A stretch of 64,000 bases of DNA, taken from positions 1 to 64,000 of the forward strand of contig JAJYLB010000010.1 of NCBI GenBank assembly GCA_021788095.1, given 5' to 3'. Under the pieces are notes generated by a model that made no database searches, had not been told where the DNA came from, and saw nothing but the letters and a program-made list of their open reading frames with translations. This document shows positions 46,610 to 54,835 of the stretch, piece by piece. Origin of the DNA: Acidobacteriota bacterium (GTDB taxonomy: Bacteria > Acidobacteriota > Terriglobia > Acidiferrales > UBA7541). Numbering within the stretch: the stretch's first letter is position 1; each line of letters opens with the position of its first letter. The position numbers and the translations under genes are program-made.

Positions 46610-47598
46610 AAGCCAGCCATGCAGAGCGAACGGAATGGGCGGGATGGCTGCTGCGGTGCCCGCGGTCGAGTTTGATGCAGGCGTGGGAGTACGGAGACGT
46701 GAAGGCGAAACTCGCGGGCTGGGACGTCGAACGGATCCTCTTCCGCCGGGACGGGCAGGTGATCGGAGTGGCGCAGGTGCTCTGCCGGCAACTCGGGTGG
46801 ATTCGCCGGGCGCTGGTTTGGGTGAACCGAGGTCCGCTGTGTCTCGAGGAAAGTCATGGCCAGGCCGATCTCGGCGGCATGCTCGAATGGCTCCGGCAGC
46901 GTTACGTGAACTCGCAGGGAGCCTACCTTCGGGTCGCCGCGCCGGTACTACGCGATAGCGACGAAGCGGGATGGGTGGGCCTCGACGGCTTCGTCTGCAC
47001 GGCGCGTCCCGGGTGGGCGTCATCGCTGCTCGATCTCTCCCAGCCGGTCGAAATCCTCCGGCGGAATCTGGCCAAAAACTGGCGAAACGGCCTCGTCAAA
47101 GCCGAGAAGCTGCAATTGGCAGTCGAGTGCCGAACGGATGAGGAAGCCCTGAACGATTTTGCCAGCCGGTACGAACGGTTTCTCAAGGCGCGGAAGCTCT
47201 CGACTCGGGTTACGCCGGCCCTGGTGCGTTTGCTCGGCAAGGCGCTCGGGGACGCGCCACCGCTGGTGATCGTTTCCCGGGCGAAAGAGACCCATCTCGG
47301 AAGCATCCTCCTCGTGCGCTACGCCGACAAGGCCGAATACCTGGCGGGAGTGATCGACGAACCGGGCAGGGCGGTCAATATCGGTCAACTGCTTTTGTGG
47401 CGGGCGATTGCCGAACTGAAGACGGTCTGCCGCTGGTTCGACGTCGGCGGAATGCATCCGGAGCTGACACCAGGCGGCATCTTTCATTTCAAGGCCGGTC
47501 TGGGTGGAGTGGCCTACCGCTACGCCAACGAGATCGACGCCCACCGGTCGCTGGTCAGCGGGCTGGTGCGAGGGGCATGCCATTGCGCCGGAATTTGA
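46603..47598 (+). CDS. FemAB/BioF2-like GNAT acyltransferase
   Basis: A 331-residue protein with two GNAT-like halves. Key pieces: SSLMQAWEYGDVKAKLAGW, an ILRRNLAKNWRNGLVKAEKL segment as in FemX-type proteins, and the C-terminal WFDVGGMHPELTPGGIFHFK AGLGG-type motif (split here for length). Relatives attach amino acids to peptidoglycan or occur in exopolysaccharide/PEP-CTERM loci. Between an aminotransferase and a deacetylase, it may acylate an amino sugar of the polymer (inference). It overlaps both neighbours. Confidence 0.82.
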   Translation: MLEASHAERTEWAGWLLRCPRSSLMQAWEYGDVKAKLAGWDVERILFRRDGQVIGVAQVLCRQLGWIRRALVWVNRGPLCLEESHGQADLGGMLEWLRQRYVNSQGAYLRVAAPVLRDSDEAGWVGLDGFVCTARPGWASSLLDLSQPVEILRRNLAKNWRNGLVKAEKLQLAVECRTDEEALNDFASRYERFLKARKLSTRVTPALVRLLGKALGDAPPLVIVSRAKETHLGSILLVRYADKAEYLAGVIDEPGRAVNIGQLLLWRAIAELKTVCRWFDVGGMHPELTPGGIFHFKAGLGGVAYRYANEIDAHRSLVSGLVRGACHCAGI

Positions 47599-48569
47599 CA
47601 GGCGGCCTCCACCAAGCGCCGGAATCCGGACCGTTCGGAACGAGCGGATGGCCGCGGGGAAGAGAGGCAAAGCGGTTGGCGGGAGCGTGGGAGTCGGCAG
47701 CCAAACGCCAGATCGCGAAAGCCCTCTACCGCCCTGCGGCACTCGCCCAGAGGATGCTCGACCGGGACGATGGGCCGGCGTATCGGGCGCTGATCGTGCA
47801 CGATGTCGCTCCGGAGAACCTTGGGAAGGTCGAGTGGCTTGTGCGGTTCCTTCGTGCCGGCTGCCGGGTCCTGGCTCCCGCTGACGTTCGTTCCCTGCCG
47901 GCGGCGCCTGCCGGCGCCCGGAGTCGACCCCGCTGCTTGTTGACTTTCGATGACGGCTTCCTCTCCCAAGCTCGCGTCGCCCGAACCCTGCTCGATCCCT
48001 ACGGGATCAAGGCGGTCTTTTTCATCTGCCCGGTTCTGATCGATCGGGCCGAACGCGGCGACTACGCTTCGGTCGCCAGAAGCCTCGGCTACGCCCCCCG
48101 CGTGTCGGTGCCGCCATTGATGGGTTGGCGAGAGGTTCGAGCGCTGGCGGCAAGGGGTCACATCATCGGCGCGCATACCCAGACGCATCGCCGGCTGATC
48201 GGTCTGCCGCCGGTAGCGTTGGAAGGCGAAATCGTAACTTGCGCGAATCGATTAGCGAGTGTCGTCGGTGGGCCGATCGCCTGGTTTGCCTACCCGTTCG
48301 GCGGGATCGACAGCATCGACAGGCGCGCGCTCGGGTGCGTAGCCACTCGCTATCAGTACTGCTGCAGCGGGATTCGGGGGCTCAACACGGCTTCCACGCC
48401 GCCCTTGGCAATCCTGCGCGACCATTGGGATCTCGAAGCGCCGCTCCCTTACCTCGAAGGGGTCCTCGAAGGCGCTCTCGACTGGCGCTACGCGCTCGCG
48501 CGGCGTCGTCTGCGCCGGATGGCCAGCCACGCATATTTCGATGCACCGGCCCGGGGAAGTTTCGACTGA
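47577..48569 (+). CDS. Polysaccharide deacetylase (NodB homology)
   Basis: Carbohydrate esterase 4-like protein of 330 residues. NodB motif 1 is CLLTFDDGFLSQARVA with the metal Asp; motif 2 is GAHTQTHRRLIGLP with H-x3-H; motif 3 is WFAYPFGGIDSIDRRAL. An N-terminal stretch of about 60 residues has no signal peptide, so it may act in the cytosol or be mis-started. ATG 47577 after GAGGGG overlaps the FemAB-like gene by 22 bases. It probably removes acetyl groups from HexNAc residues of the polymer or its precursor. Confidence 0.88.
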   Translation: MPLRRNLTGGLHQAPESGPFGTSGWPRGREAKRLAGAWESAAKRQIAKALYRPAALAQRMLDRDDGPAYRALIVHDVAPENLGKVEWLVRFLRAGCRVLAPADVRSLPAAPAGARSRPRCLLTFDDGFLSQARVARTLLDPYGIKAVFFICPVLIDRAERGDYASVARSLGYAPRVSVPPLMGWREVRALAARGHIIGAHTQTHRRLIGLPPVALEGEIVTCANRLASVVGGPIAWFAYPFGGIDSIDRRALGCVATRYQYCCSGIRGLNTASTPPLAILRDHWDLEAPLPYLEGVLEGALDWRYALARRRLRRMASHAYFDAPARGSFD

Positions 48570-48686
48570 AATCGGAACGGCCGCTGGGTTCCGTGCCTGG
48601 CTCCGCGGGCGCGGAATCGCGTGAGGGTGGTCTCGAAGTGCACGGCGGGCTACCCGTTCCCTCTCGAGGAATCTCCAGCCCGACCC

Positions 48687-49847
48687 GTGAAATTCATCGT
48701 TGAAGCCATCGGTGTGAAAACCGGCGGAGGCGTTGCTGTCACGCGGCGCCTGGTCGGCAGCCTGGCCCGGTGCGAGCGGCACAAGTTCGTGGCTTTGCTT
48801 CCCGCCATTCCCGAGTACGCGCCCGGCGATACCGGCACGGTACCTGTCCTTCGCTTTCCTCCCGAGGCGAACTTGGCGCGGAGGCACCTGCTGCTGAATC
48901 GAACCGTTCCCCGGATTTGCAGGCGAGAGCAGGCCGACGCGCTTCTTTGCCTGGGCAATTTTCCGCCTGCAAAACCGCCCTGCCCCACGGTCGTGCTTCT
49001 GCAGAATGCGTGGTACGTGTACGACGACCGAACCGCCTGGCGCCGGCTGACTCTCCGCGAAATGTTCACCGTGCGTTACGGAAGGAGGTTGCTGGCCGCT
49101 CGTTCCGGAGCGGCGGGATACGTCGTGCAGACGCGGGTGATGAAGCGGCGCCTCGGGGCGCTTCAGGGTGGCTCGGGAGACGCTATCGCCGTCATTCCCA
49201 CCGCGCTTCCGCCGCCGCCACCTTGCGCGCGCGCGGCTTTCGCCGGCCCGCACGACCCGTTTACGTTCCTTTGCCTGTCGCGCTACGCGGCGCACAAGAA
49301 TTCCGAAATCCTGCTCGAGGCAGTCGAGATCCTGCGGAAACTGACTTCCGGGCGCTTCCGCTGCCTGCTGACTACGGCGCCCGACGAACATCCCGGAGCG
49401 CGGAAACTGCTGCGGAGAATCGACCGGCAGGGCTTGCAAGACCTGATCGTCAATCGCGGGCCGGTGCCGCGCGGGAAAGCGGCGGAAATCTACGCGGAGG
49501 CAGACGCGCTTCTGCTGCCCACTCTGCTCGAATCCTACGGCCTTGCCTACGACGAAGCCATGCATTTCGGCAGGCCGATTCTGACGAGCGATCGCGAGTT
49601 TGCCCATGAACGCTGCCGGGACGCGGCGATCTATTTCGATCCGCTCGATGCCGAAAGCGTGGCTCGAGCGATGGCCAGAACGATGGAGGACAGCGAGCTG
49701 CGCGTTCGGCTGGTGGCCAGCGGCAGGCGCATTGCCGCGGCGGCGCCCGGTTGGGAGGAAATCGCCGCGCAATTCGTGGATGTGCTCGAGCGTGCCGCAA
49801 CTGGCAGGCCGATCCGGGATGCCGCGGCTGCCTCGCCCGAGGCGTAG
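48687..49847 (+). CDS. Glycosyltransferase family 4 (GT-B)
   Basis: A 386-residue GT-B enzyme. The N-terminus KFIVEAIGVKTGGGVAVTRR is the nucleotide-sugar-domain start; the C-terminal GT1 half has FTFLCLSRYAAHKNSEILLE and the LLPTLLESYGLAYDEAMHFG R motif region with E-x7-E. GTG 48687 is chosen because the family usually starts at this strand; GTG 48621 in the same frame is an alternative. Sugar unknown. Confidence 0.85.
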   Translation: MKFIVEAIGVKTGGGVAVTRRLVGSLARCERHKFVALLPAIPEYAPGDTGTVPVLRFPPEANLARRHLLLNRTVPRICRREQADALLCLGNFPPAKPPCPTVVLLQNAWYVYDDRTAWRRLTLREMFTVRYGRRLLAARSGAAGYVVQTRVMKRRLGALQGGSGDAIAVIPTALPPPPPCARAAFAGPHDPFTFLCLSRYAAHKNSEILLEAVEILRKLTSGRFRCLLTTAPDEHPGARKLLRRIDRQGLQDLIVNRGPVPRGKAAEIYAEADALLLPTLLESYGLAYDEAMHFGRPILTSDREFAHERCRDAAIYFDPLDAESVARAMARTMEDSELRVRLVASGRRIAAAAPGWEEIAAQFVDVLERAATGRPIRDAAAASPEA

Positions 49848-49962
49848 TCTGCCGCGCCCGTTTGTGGGGAAGCGGTTTGCACCGCCATGCGGGCGAAGGG
49901 CCGACCGAAAATCGGCGGGATCCCCGGTTGACTCGATCAAGAAAAACGCAAGGAGGAACAAG

Positions 49963-50916
49963 ATGGCGAAGGTGTTGGTTGTGGGAGGTGCGGGCTACCT
50001 CGGCGGCGCCGTCACGGAACTGCTGGCGGCAAAGAACGTTCCGTTCACCGTCTATGACAGCCTGATCTATGAAGCGCACTATTTGAAGAAAGTCGATTTC
50101 GTTCGCGGAGACGTTCGCGACGAAGCCAAGCTCGGCTCGCTCTTGCCTGCCTACTCGCACGTGGTTTGGCTGGCGGCCCTGGTTGGCGACGGCGCGTGCG
50201 AGGTGAATCCCGCGCTCACCACTCGGGTCAATCAGGAGGCCGTCAAATGGCTGGCGGATAACTTCTACGGGCGAATCGTCTTCACGTCGACCTGCTCGGT
50301 TTACGGGATCCACGATGGCCAACTCGAGGAAGACGCGCCCGTCCTCCCCCTCTCGCTTTACGCGAAAACGAAGCTCCAGGCCGAAAGCTACTTGAAGGCC
50401 GAAAACAGCCTGATTTTCCGGCTGGGAACCGCCTTCGGCGTTTCCGATACCTATTCCCGCCCGCGGATGGATTTGGCCGTGAACTACATGACCGCCAACG
50501 CGCTCACCAAGGGCGAATTGGCGGTCTATGGCGGCGCCCAGTGGCGCCCGCTCATCCACGTCAAGGACATCGCTCAAGCCATTGTGGACAATCTCGAACG
50601 ACCCGTGCGCGGCGTCTACAACCTGGCTTCGGTGAATCTCCAAATCAAGGAACTCGCTGCCATCATCAGCGCGATGACGGGCTGCAAGATCCGCTATGTC
50701 GACCAAAAATTCCAGGACCAGCGCGACTATCACGTGAGTGTGGCCAAGGCGCTTCGCGACGGCCTCTTCAATTCCCACACCCAGCGCACCATCGAAGACG
50801 GCGTGCGCGACATCATCGAGCTGGTCGGCTGGGGCCGGCTCAAGCAGACGGAAAACGACGTCTACTTCAACGTTCGCCACATCGGGAACCTGCAAACCCA
50901 TGGACAACTCGCCTAA
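49963..50916 (+). CDS. NAD-dependent epimerase/dehydratase (extended SDR)
   Basis: Nucleotide-sugar SDR of 317 residues: NAD loop VVGGAGYLGGAV (residues 7-18), FTSTCSVYGIHDG with the catalytic Ser/Thr, SLYAKTKLQAESYL with Y-x3-K (Tyr near 133), and WRPLIHVKDIAQAIVDNL. AAGGAGGAAC lies just before ATG 49963, the strongest ribosome site in the locus, so a translational unit begins here. It lacks the GGTGSFG signature of FnlA/CapD 4,6-dehydratases; epimerase or reductase activity is more likely. It leads the SDR-cupin-reductase-2-epimerase module. Confidence 0.88.
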   Translation: MAKVLVVGGAGYLGGAVTELLAAKNVPFTVYDSLIYEAHYLKKVDFVRGDVRDEAKLGSLLPAYSHVVWLAALVGDGACEVNPALTTRVNQEAVKWLADNFYGRIVFTSTCSVYGIHDGQLEEDAPVLPLSLYAKTKLQAESYLKAENSLIFRLGTAFGVSDTYSRPRMDLAVNYMTANALTKGELAVYGGAQWRPLIHVKDIAQAIVDNLERPVRGVYNLASVNLQIKELAAIISAMTGCKIRYVDQKFQDQRDYHVSVAKALRDGLFNSHTQRTIEDGVRDIIELVGWGRLKQTENDVYFNVRHIGNLQTHGQLA

Positions 50917-51358
50917 CGAGCCCAGCCTGATGGCGGGCGGTTTGGCCGTGGACGATCGCGGCCAAGTCACTTTCGTCAACGGTTTCGCGTTCGAGCGCGT
51001 TCGGCGCTTCTACCTGGTGGAGAATTTCTCCACGGAAACCGTGCGCGCCTTTCACGGGCACCGCAAGGAAGAAAAGTACGTCTTCGTGGTTTCCGGCAGC
51101 GCGCTGGTAGCGACCGCCGCTCTCGCCGATTCCGGCGAGCCCAAACCGGATGTCTCTCCGCGCCGCTTCGTTCTTTCCAGTCGCCAGCCGCGTATCCTCC
51201 ATGTCCCGGCGGGCTACGCGAATGGCTTTCGAGCGCTCGAGCCCGGAACCCGGATCCTCTTCCTTTCCACCGCAACGATCGAGGAATCCCAAAACGACGA
51301 TTACCGCTTTCCTTACGACGCCTGGGGTGCGGACGTCTGGAAGGTGAAGCATTCCTGA
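50900..51358 (+). CDS. Cupin sugar epimerase/isomerase (WxcM/FdtA or RmlC-like)
   Basis: A 152-residue cupin: FVNGFAFERVRRFYLVENFS, RAFHGHRKEEKYVFVVSGSA with the conserved His pair, RQPRILHVPAGYANGFRALE and a FPYDAWGADVWKV end. Relatives act on dTDP- or UDP-4-keto sugars as 3-epimerases or 3,4-ketoisomerases; the C-terminal cupin of Cap5F is also similar in role. It overlaps the SDR gene by 17 bases and precedes the reductase by 17. Confidence 0.82.
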   Translation: MDNSPNEPSLMAGGLAVDDRGQVTFVNGFAFERVRRFYLVENFSTETVRAFHGHRKEEKYVFVVSGSALVATAALADSGEPKPDVSPRRFVLSSRQPRILHVPAGYANGFRALEPGTRILFLSTATIEESQNDDYRFPYDAWGADVWKVKHS

Positions 51359-51375
51359 ATCGCGAGGAGGCTCGC

Positions 51376-52260
51376 ATGAAGACGGTTGTACTCCTCGGCG
51401 CGACCGGCATGCTGGGCAGCGCCGTCTACGACGTGTTGAAAGACCGGTACCGGCTCGTCCTCGCCGTGCGCCATCCGGAGAAAATCGACTTGATCGAGCG
51501 CGCCTACGGTGGAACCGGAGAGCACAGCGTGCTGCCGTTCGACGTCGCGCGCTTGTACGAGGATTACGCGGCGAAGAAGGGACGGACCAACGAGCATTGG
51601 GAATCGCTGCTGGACGCGGCTGCGGGCGCCGAGGGCGTCATCAACGCCATTGGGGTGACCATTCCGTTTGTCCTGCGCGATCCGGCGCTCACCTTCTTCG
51701 TCAACGGCGCCTTCCCGCACGTGCTCGCGCGCGCGTTTGGGGAAAAGCTGATCCATATCACCACCGATTGCGTCTACGACGGTCAGGCGGGCTTCCCCTA
51801 CGACGAGAACGCGCTCCCATCGCCGGTGGACCTCTATGGCGCTTCCAAGAGCCTGGGCGAGCCGGCTGAAGGATTGACTTTGCGCACCTCGATCGTGGGC
51901 CGCGAACTCGACGGCCGCACCGGCCTGCTCGAGTGGTTTCTGCAACAGGAAGGCCGCGAAATCACAGGGTTTGCCGAACATTATTGGAACGGGATGACCA
52001 CCCATCAGTTCGGCCTGATTTGCCGGAAGATTCTCGAATCGCCGGGCTCGCTTCCCCGCCGGGGCGTTTACCACGTCTTCTCGGCGCCCGTATCCAAGTA
52101 CGAGATGCTGCTCGCCTTCCAACGAAGATACGGCGTGAACTGCACGATCCGCGCCGATCGCGCCCACAAGCTCAATCGAACGCTCGCCACGGTTCGGGAC
52201 CTGAATTCCCGGCTCGCGATCCCCACATTCCCCGAAATGGTGGCTGCGCTGCCCAACTGA
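51376..52260 (+). CDS. RmlD/WbvR-like nucleotide-sugar reductase
   Basis: SDR of 294 residues: LLGATGMLGSAVYDVL, ITTDCVYDGQAGFPYDENAL, DLYGASKSLGEPAEGLTLRT (Y-x3-K near 154), then VYHVFSAPVSKYEMLLAFQR. This is the RmlD-like branch that reduces 4-keto intermediates, including WbvR of UDP-L-RhaNAc/L-QuiNAc synthesis (family knowledge). It is 5 bases upstream of the 2-epimerase gene, the same reductase-epimerase pairing as WbvR-WbvD. Confidence 0.83.
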   Translation: MKTVVLLGATGMLGSAVYDVLKDRYRLVLAVRHPEKIDLIERAYGGTGEHSVLPFDVARLYEDYAAKKGRTNEHWESLLDAAAGAEGVINAIGVTIPFVLRDPALTFFVNGAFPHVLARAFGEKLIHITTDCVYDGQAGFPYDENALPSPVDLYGASKSLGEPAEGLTLRTSIVGRELDGRTGLLEWFLQQEGREITGFAEHYWNGMTTHQFGLICRKILESPGSLPRRGVYHVFSAPVSKYEMLLAFQRRYGVNCTIRADRAHKLNRTLATVRDLNSRLAIPTFPEMVAALPN

Positions 52261-52265
52261 CGCGA

Positions 52266-53552
52266 ATGTCGAAACGGCCTTTCACTCTCGTCACCCTGCT
52301 GGGCATTCGGCCGGACATCATCCGCCTCCACAAGCTCCTCCACCTGCTCGACGAAGGGCAGCGGCGACACGGCTACCGGCACTTCTACGTCCATTCGGGT
52401 CAGCACTTCGACGACGAATTGAGTGGGGTGTTTCACCGGGAACTGGGCGTCCGGTCCCCGGACGTGAACCTGCGCGTGGGCCAAACGCTTCGGAGGAGGG
52501 GCCGGACCGATTCCGTGCGCCAATCCGCGCTGCTCTTCGAGAGAACCGCCGCGATGCTCGACCGGCTGCGCCCCGACGCCGTTCTCTACCTCGGCGATAC
52601 CAACACCGTGCTCTCCTCGCTCGTGGTCGCCAAGCGCAACGTCCCGGTCATCCACGTGGAGGGAGGGGGACGCAGCTTCGATTGGCGCATGCCGGAGGAG
52701 AAGAACCGGATCGCGATCGATCACCTCGCCGATCTCATTTACTGCTATCTGGGCCGCTACAGGGAGATTCTGCTCGCGGAAGGGGTTGACGAGCGGCGGG
52801 TGGTGGTTGCCGGCAACATCATCGTGGATGCGCTCGAACGCTTCCTGCCCGCCGCGAAGAATAGTCCGGTCCTGGAACGGCTCGGTCTCGAGAGCGCGCG
52901 CTACGCCCTCTGCACGCTGCATCGGGAGGAGAACATCGAAAGCGCGGAGATCCTCGCCCGAAAATTGGAGGGCATTCGGGATCTCTCCGCCACCCTTCCG
53001 GTTGTCTTCCCGCTGATGCCGCGCGTTCGGGCGTGCCTGCGCCGATACCGGCTCGAAGGAATCCTGAAAGGCTCCGCGGTCACCGTCACACGGCCGCTGG
53101 GGTTCCTCGAGTTCCTCAAGCTCGAACAGTCGGCGCGGCTGATCGTTACCGATAGCGGCACCGTTCAGGAAGAGGCTTGCCTGCTTGGCATTCCCTGCCT
53201 CGTCACCCGCAGGTCCACCGAGCGGCCGGAAACCATCGCGGCGGGAGCCACCCTCCTCGCCGAACATGACTTGTGCCGCCATGCGCTTCGCCTGCTGCGC
53301 TGGGAACGGAGCTGGGACCGCGCGGTCCTGAATCCGATGGGGGGCAGCCCCAGCGAGCGAATCTACCGCGACCTCATCGCGAGAATCCGCTCGAATTTCT
53401 TCGAGCGATCCCGCGCGTTTGCCTGGGGGGAGGCGAACCGCTTCGTCCGCGAAGCCCATGGCATTTTCGATCGTCTTCCCGAGTCCGCTTGCCGGCTCGC
53501 CGGTTCGGTTCCCCGAGCCGGCGCCGCTACGCCCCTTCCATGCGAATCCTGA
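52266..53552 (+). CDS. UDP-HexNAc 2-epimerase, Cap5G/WbjD/WbvD type
   Basis: Non-hydrolysing UDP-HexNAc 2-epimerase-like protein of 428 residues. It has LGIRPDIIRLHKLLHLL, FYVHSGQHFDDELSGVF, VLYLGDTNTVLSSLVVAKRN, the subfamily block HVEGGGRSFDWRMPEEKNR, LCTLHREENIES and VTDSGTVQEEACLLGIPCLV. The RSFDWRMPEE-type block points to the Cap5G/WbjD branch and away from WecB. The last 40 residues are a divergent tail overlapping the next gene by 13 bases. Confidence 0.87.
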   Translation: MSKRPFTLVTLLGIRPDIIRLHKLLHLLDEGQRRHGYRHFYVHSGQHFDDELSGVFHRELGVRSPDVNLRVGQTLRRRGRTDSVRQSALLFERTAAMLDRLRPDAVLYLGDTNTVLSSLVVAKRNVPVIHVEGGGRSFDWRMPEEKNRIAIDHLADLIYCYLGRYREILLAEGVDERRVVVAGNIIVDALERFLPAAKNSPVLERLGLESARYALCTLHREENIESAEILARKLEGIRDLSATLPVVFPLMPRVRACLRRYRLEGILKGSAVTVTRPLGFLEFLKLEQSARLIVTDSGTVQEEACLLGIPCLVTRRSTERPETIAAGATLLAEHDLCRHALRLLRWERSWDRAVLNPMGGSPSERIYRDLIARIRSNFFERSRAFAWGEANRFVREAHGIFDRLPESACRLAGSVPRAGAATPLPCES

Positions 53553-54835
53553 TCCTCGTCGACGCCTACCTGCCCAGCACCCGTTCCGGCGCCAAGCAAA
53601 TCCACGATCTGGGCGTCGAATTCCGGCGCCAAGGCCACCAGGTCACCATCCTCGCGCCCAGCCATGCCATCCCCGAGAGGCTGGACGCGCGCTGGGAAGA
53701 CGGCTTGAACGTCCTTCGGGTCCGGATGGCCAATATCAAGCGCGCGAATAGGGCTTTGCGCGCCTTCGAAGAGGCCCGGCTGCCGAAAAGGTTGTGGCGG
53801 CGGGCGGGAAGGCTCCTTCGAGAGAGTCCCTGCGATCTCGTGGTTTTCTACTCGCCCACGATTTTCTTCGGCGAACTCGTCCGCCGGCTGAAAGCGGAAT
53901 ACCGCTGTCCGGCCTACCTGATCCTCCGTGACATCTTTCCGCAATGGGCGGTGGACGTGGGAATCCTGCGGCAGGGCCCGGTTCTAGGCTACTTTCGGCG
54001 AAAGGAGCGCCAGCAGTATGCGGTCGCCGATACGATCGCCGTCCAGAGCCAAGCGGACCTCGCCTACTTTTCGCGCAACGTTCCCGTCACCGGCTCCCGG
54101 ATCGAGCTTCTCTACAATTGGGCTTCGACGGAGGAGCGGAACGTACCCGTTACGAACTACCGGTGGCGGTTTGGGCTGCAAGACAAGGTCGTTTTCTTCT
54201 ACGGCGGCAATCTCGGCGTGGCTCAGGACGTGGGCAACCTCATGCGGCTGGCCGCGAATGTGTCCCACGACAGCCGCATCTACTTCGTCATCGTCGGCGA
54301 GGGAACGTGCTCCGCCGAGTTGCGGCAAGCGATCGCCGCGCGCGGCTTGAAGAACCTCCTGCTTCTCCCTCCGGTCGACCAGCGAGAATACTTGGGTATG
54401 GCCGCGGAATTCGACGTCGGCCTCGTGACGCTCGACCGCCGCCTGCAGACGCACAACGTCCCGGGAAAGATTCTCAGTTACCTCTATTGGGGAATGCCCG
54501 TCCTCGCCAGCATCAATCCGGGGAACGACCTGTTTGCCATTCTGAGAGAAAGCCACGCCGGCTTCTGCCTGGCGAACGGAAACGACGCGGAGCTCGCGGC
54601 GGCAGCGCTAAAGCTCGCGGAAGATCCGGCGCTGCGAGCGGCCATGGGAAGGAACGGCCGGCGCTTGCTGGAACAGAAGTTCTCCGCGCGGGCGGCCGCC
54701 GACCAAATTCTGCGACCGTTCACTCGCCCCTCCCACACCGTGGAAGTCGCGCCCGCCGCCGCGGCTGTTGGCTTCCCTCCCATCCCGGCGAACTCGGCCG
54801 CAACTTCGAAAGCCTCGTGCTCCACCGACTCCTGA
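53540..54835 (+). CDS. Glycosyltransferase family 4 (WbuB-like GT-B)
   Basis: A 431-residue GT-B enzyme: MRILILVDAYLPSTRSGAKQ, HDLGVEFRRQGHQVTILAPS, LILRDIFPQWAVDVGIL, VVFFYGGNLGVAQDVGNLMR, and NVPGKILSYLYWGMPVLASI. These match WbuB/WbjE-like transferases that often add L-FucNAc or related 6-deoxy-HexNAc sugars. Its position after a 2-epimerase supports that, without proving it. It overlaps both neighbours. Confidence 0.88.
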   Translation: MRILILVDAYLPSTRSGAKQIHDLGVEFRRQGHQVTILAPSHAIPERLDARWEDGLNVLRVRMANIKRANRALRAFEEARLPKRLWRRAGRLLRESPCDLVVFYSPTIFFGELVRRLKAEYRCPAYLILRDIFPQWAVDVGILRQGPVLGYFRRKERQQYAVADTIAVQSQADLAYFSRNVPVTGSRIELLYNWASTEERNVPVTNYRWRFGLQDKVVFFYGGNLGVAQDVGNLMRLAANVSHDSRIYFVIVGEGTCSAELRQAIAARGLKNLLLLPPVDQREYLGMAAEFDVGLVTLDRRLQTHNVPGKILSYLYWGMPVLASINPGNDLFAILRESHAGFCLANGNDAELAAAALKLAEDPALRAAMGRNGRRLLEQKFSARAAADQILRPFTRPSHTVEVAPAAAAVGFPPIPANSAATSKASCSTDS

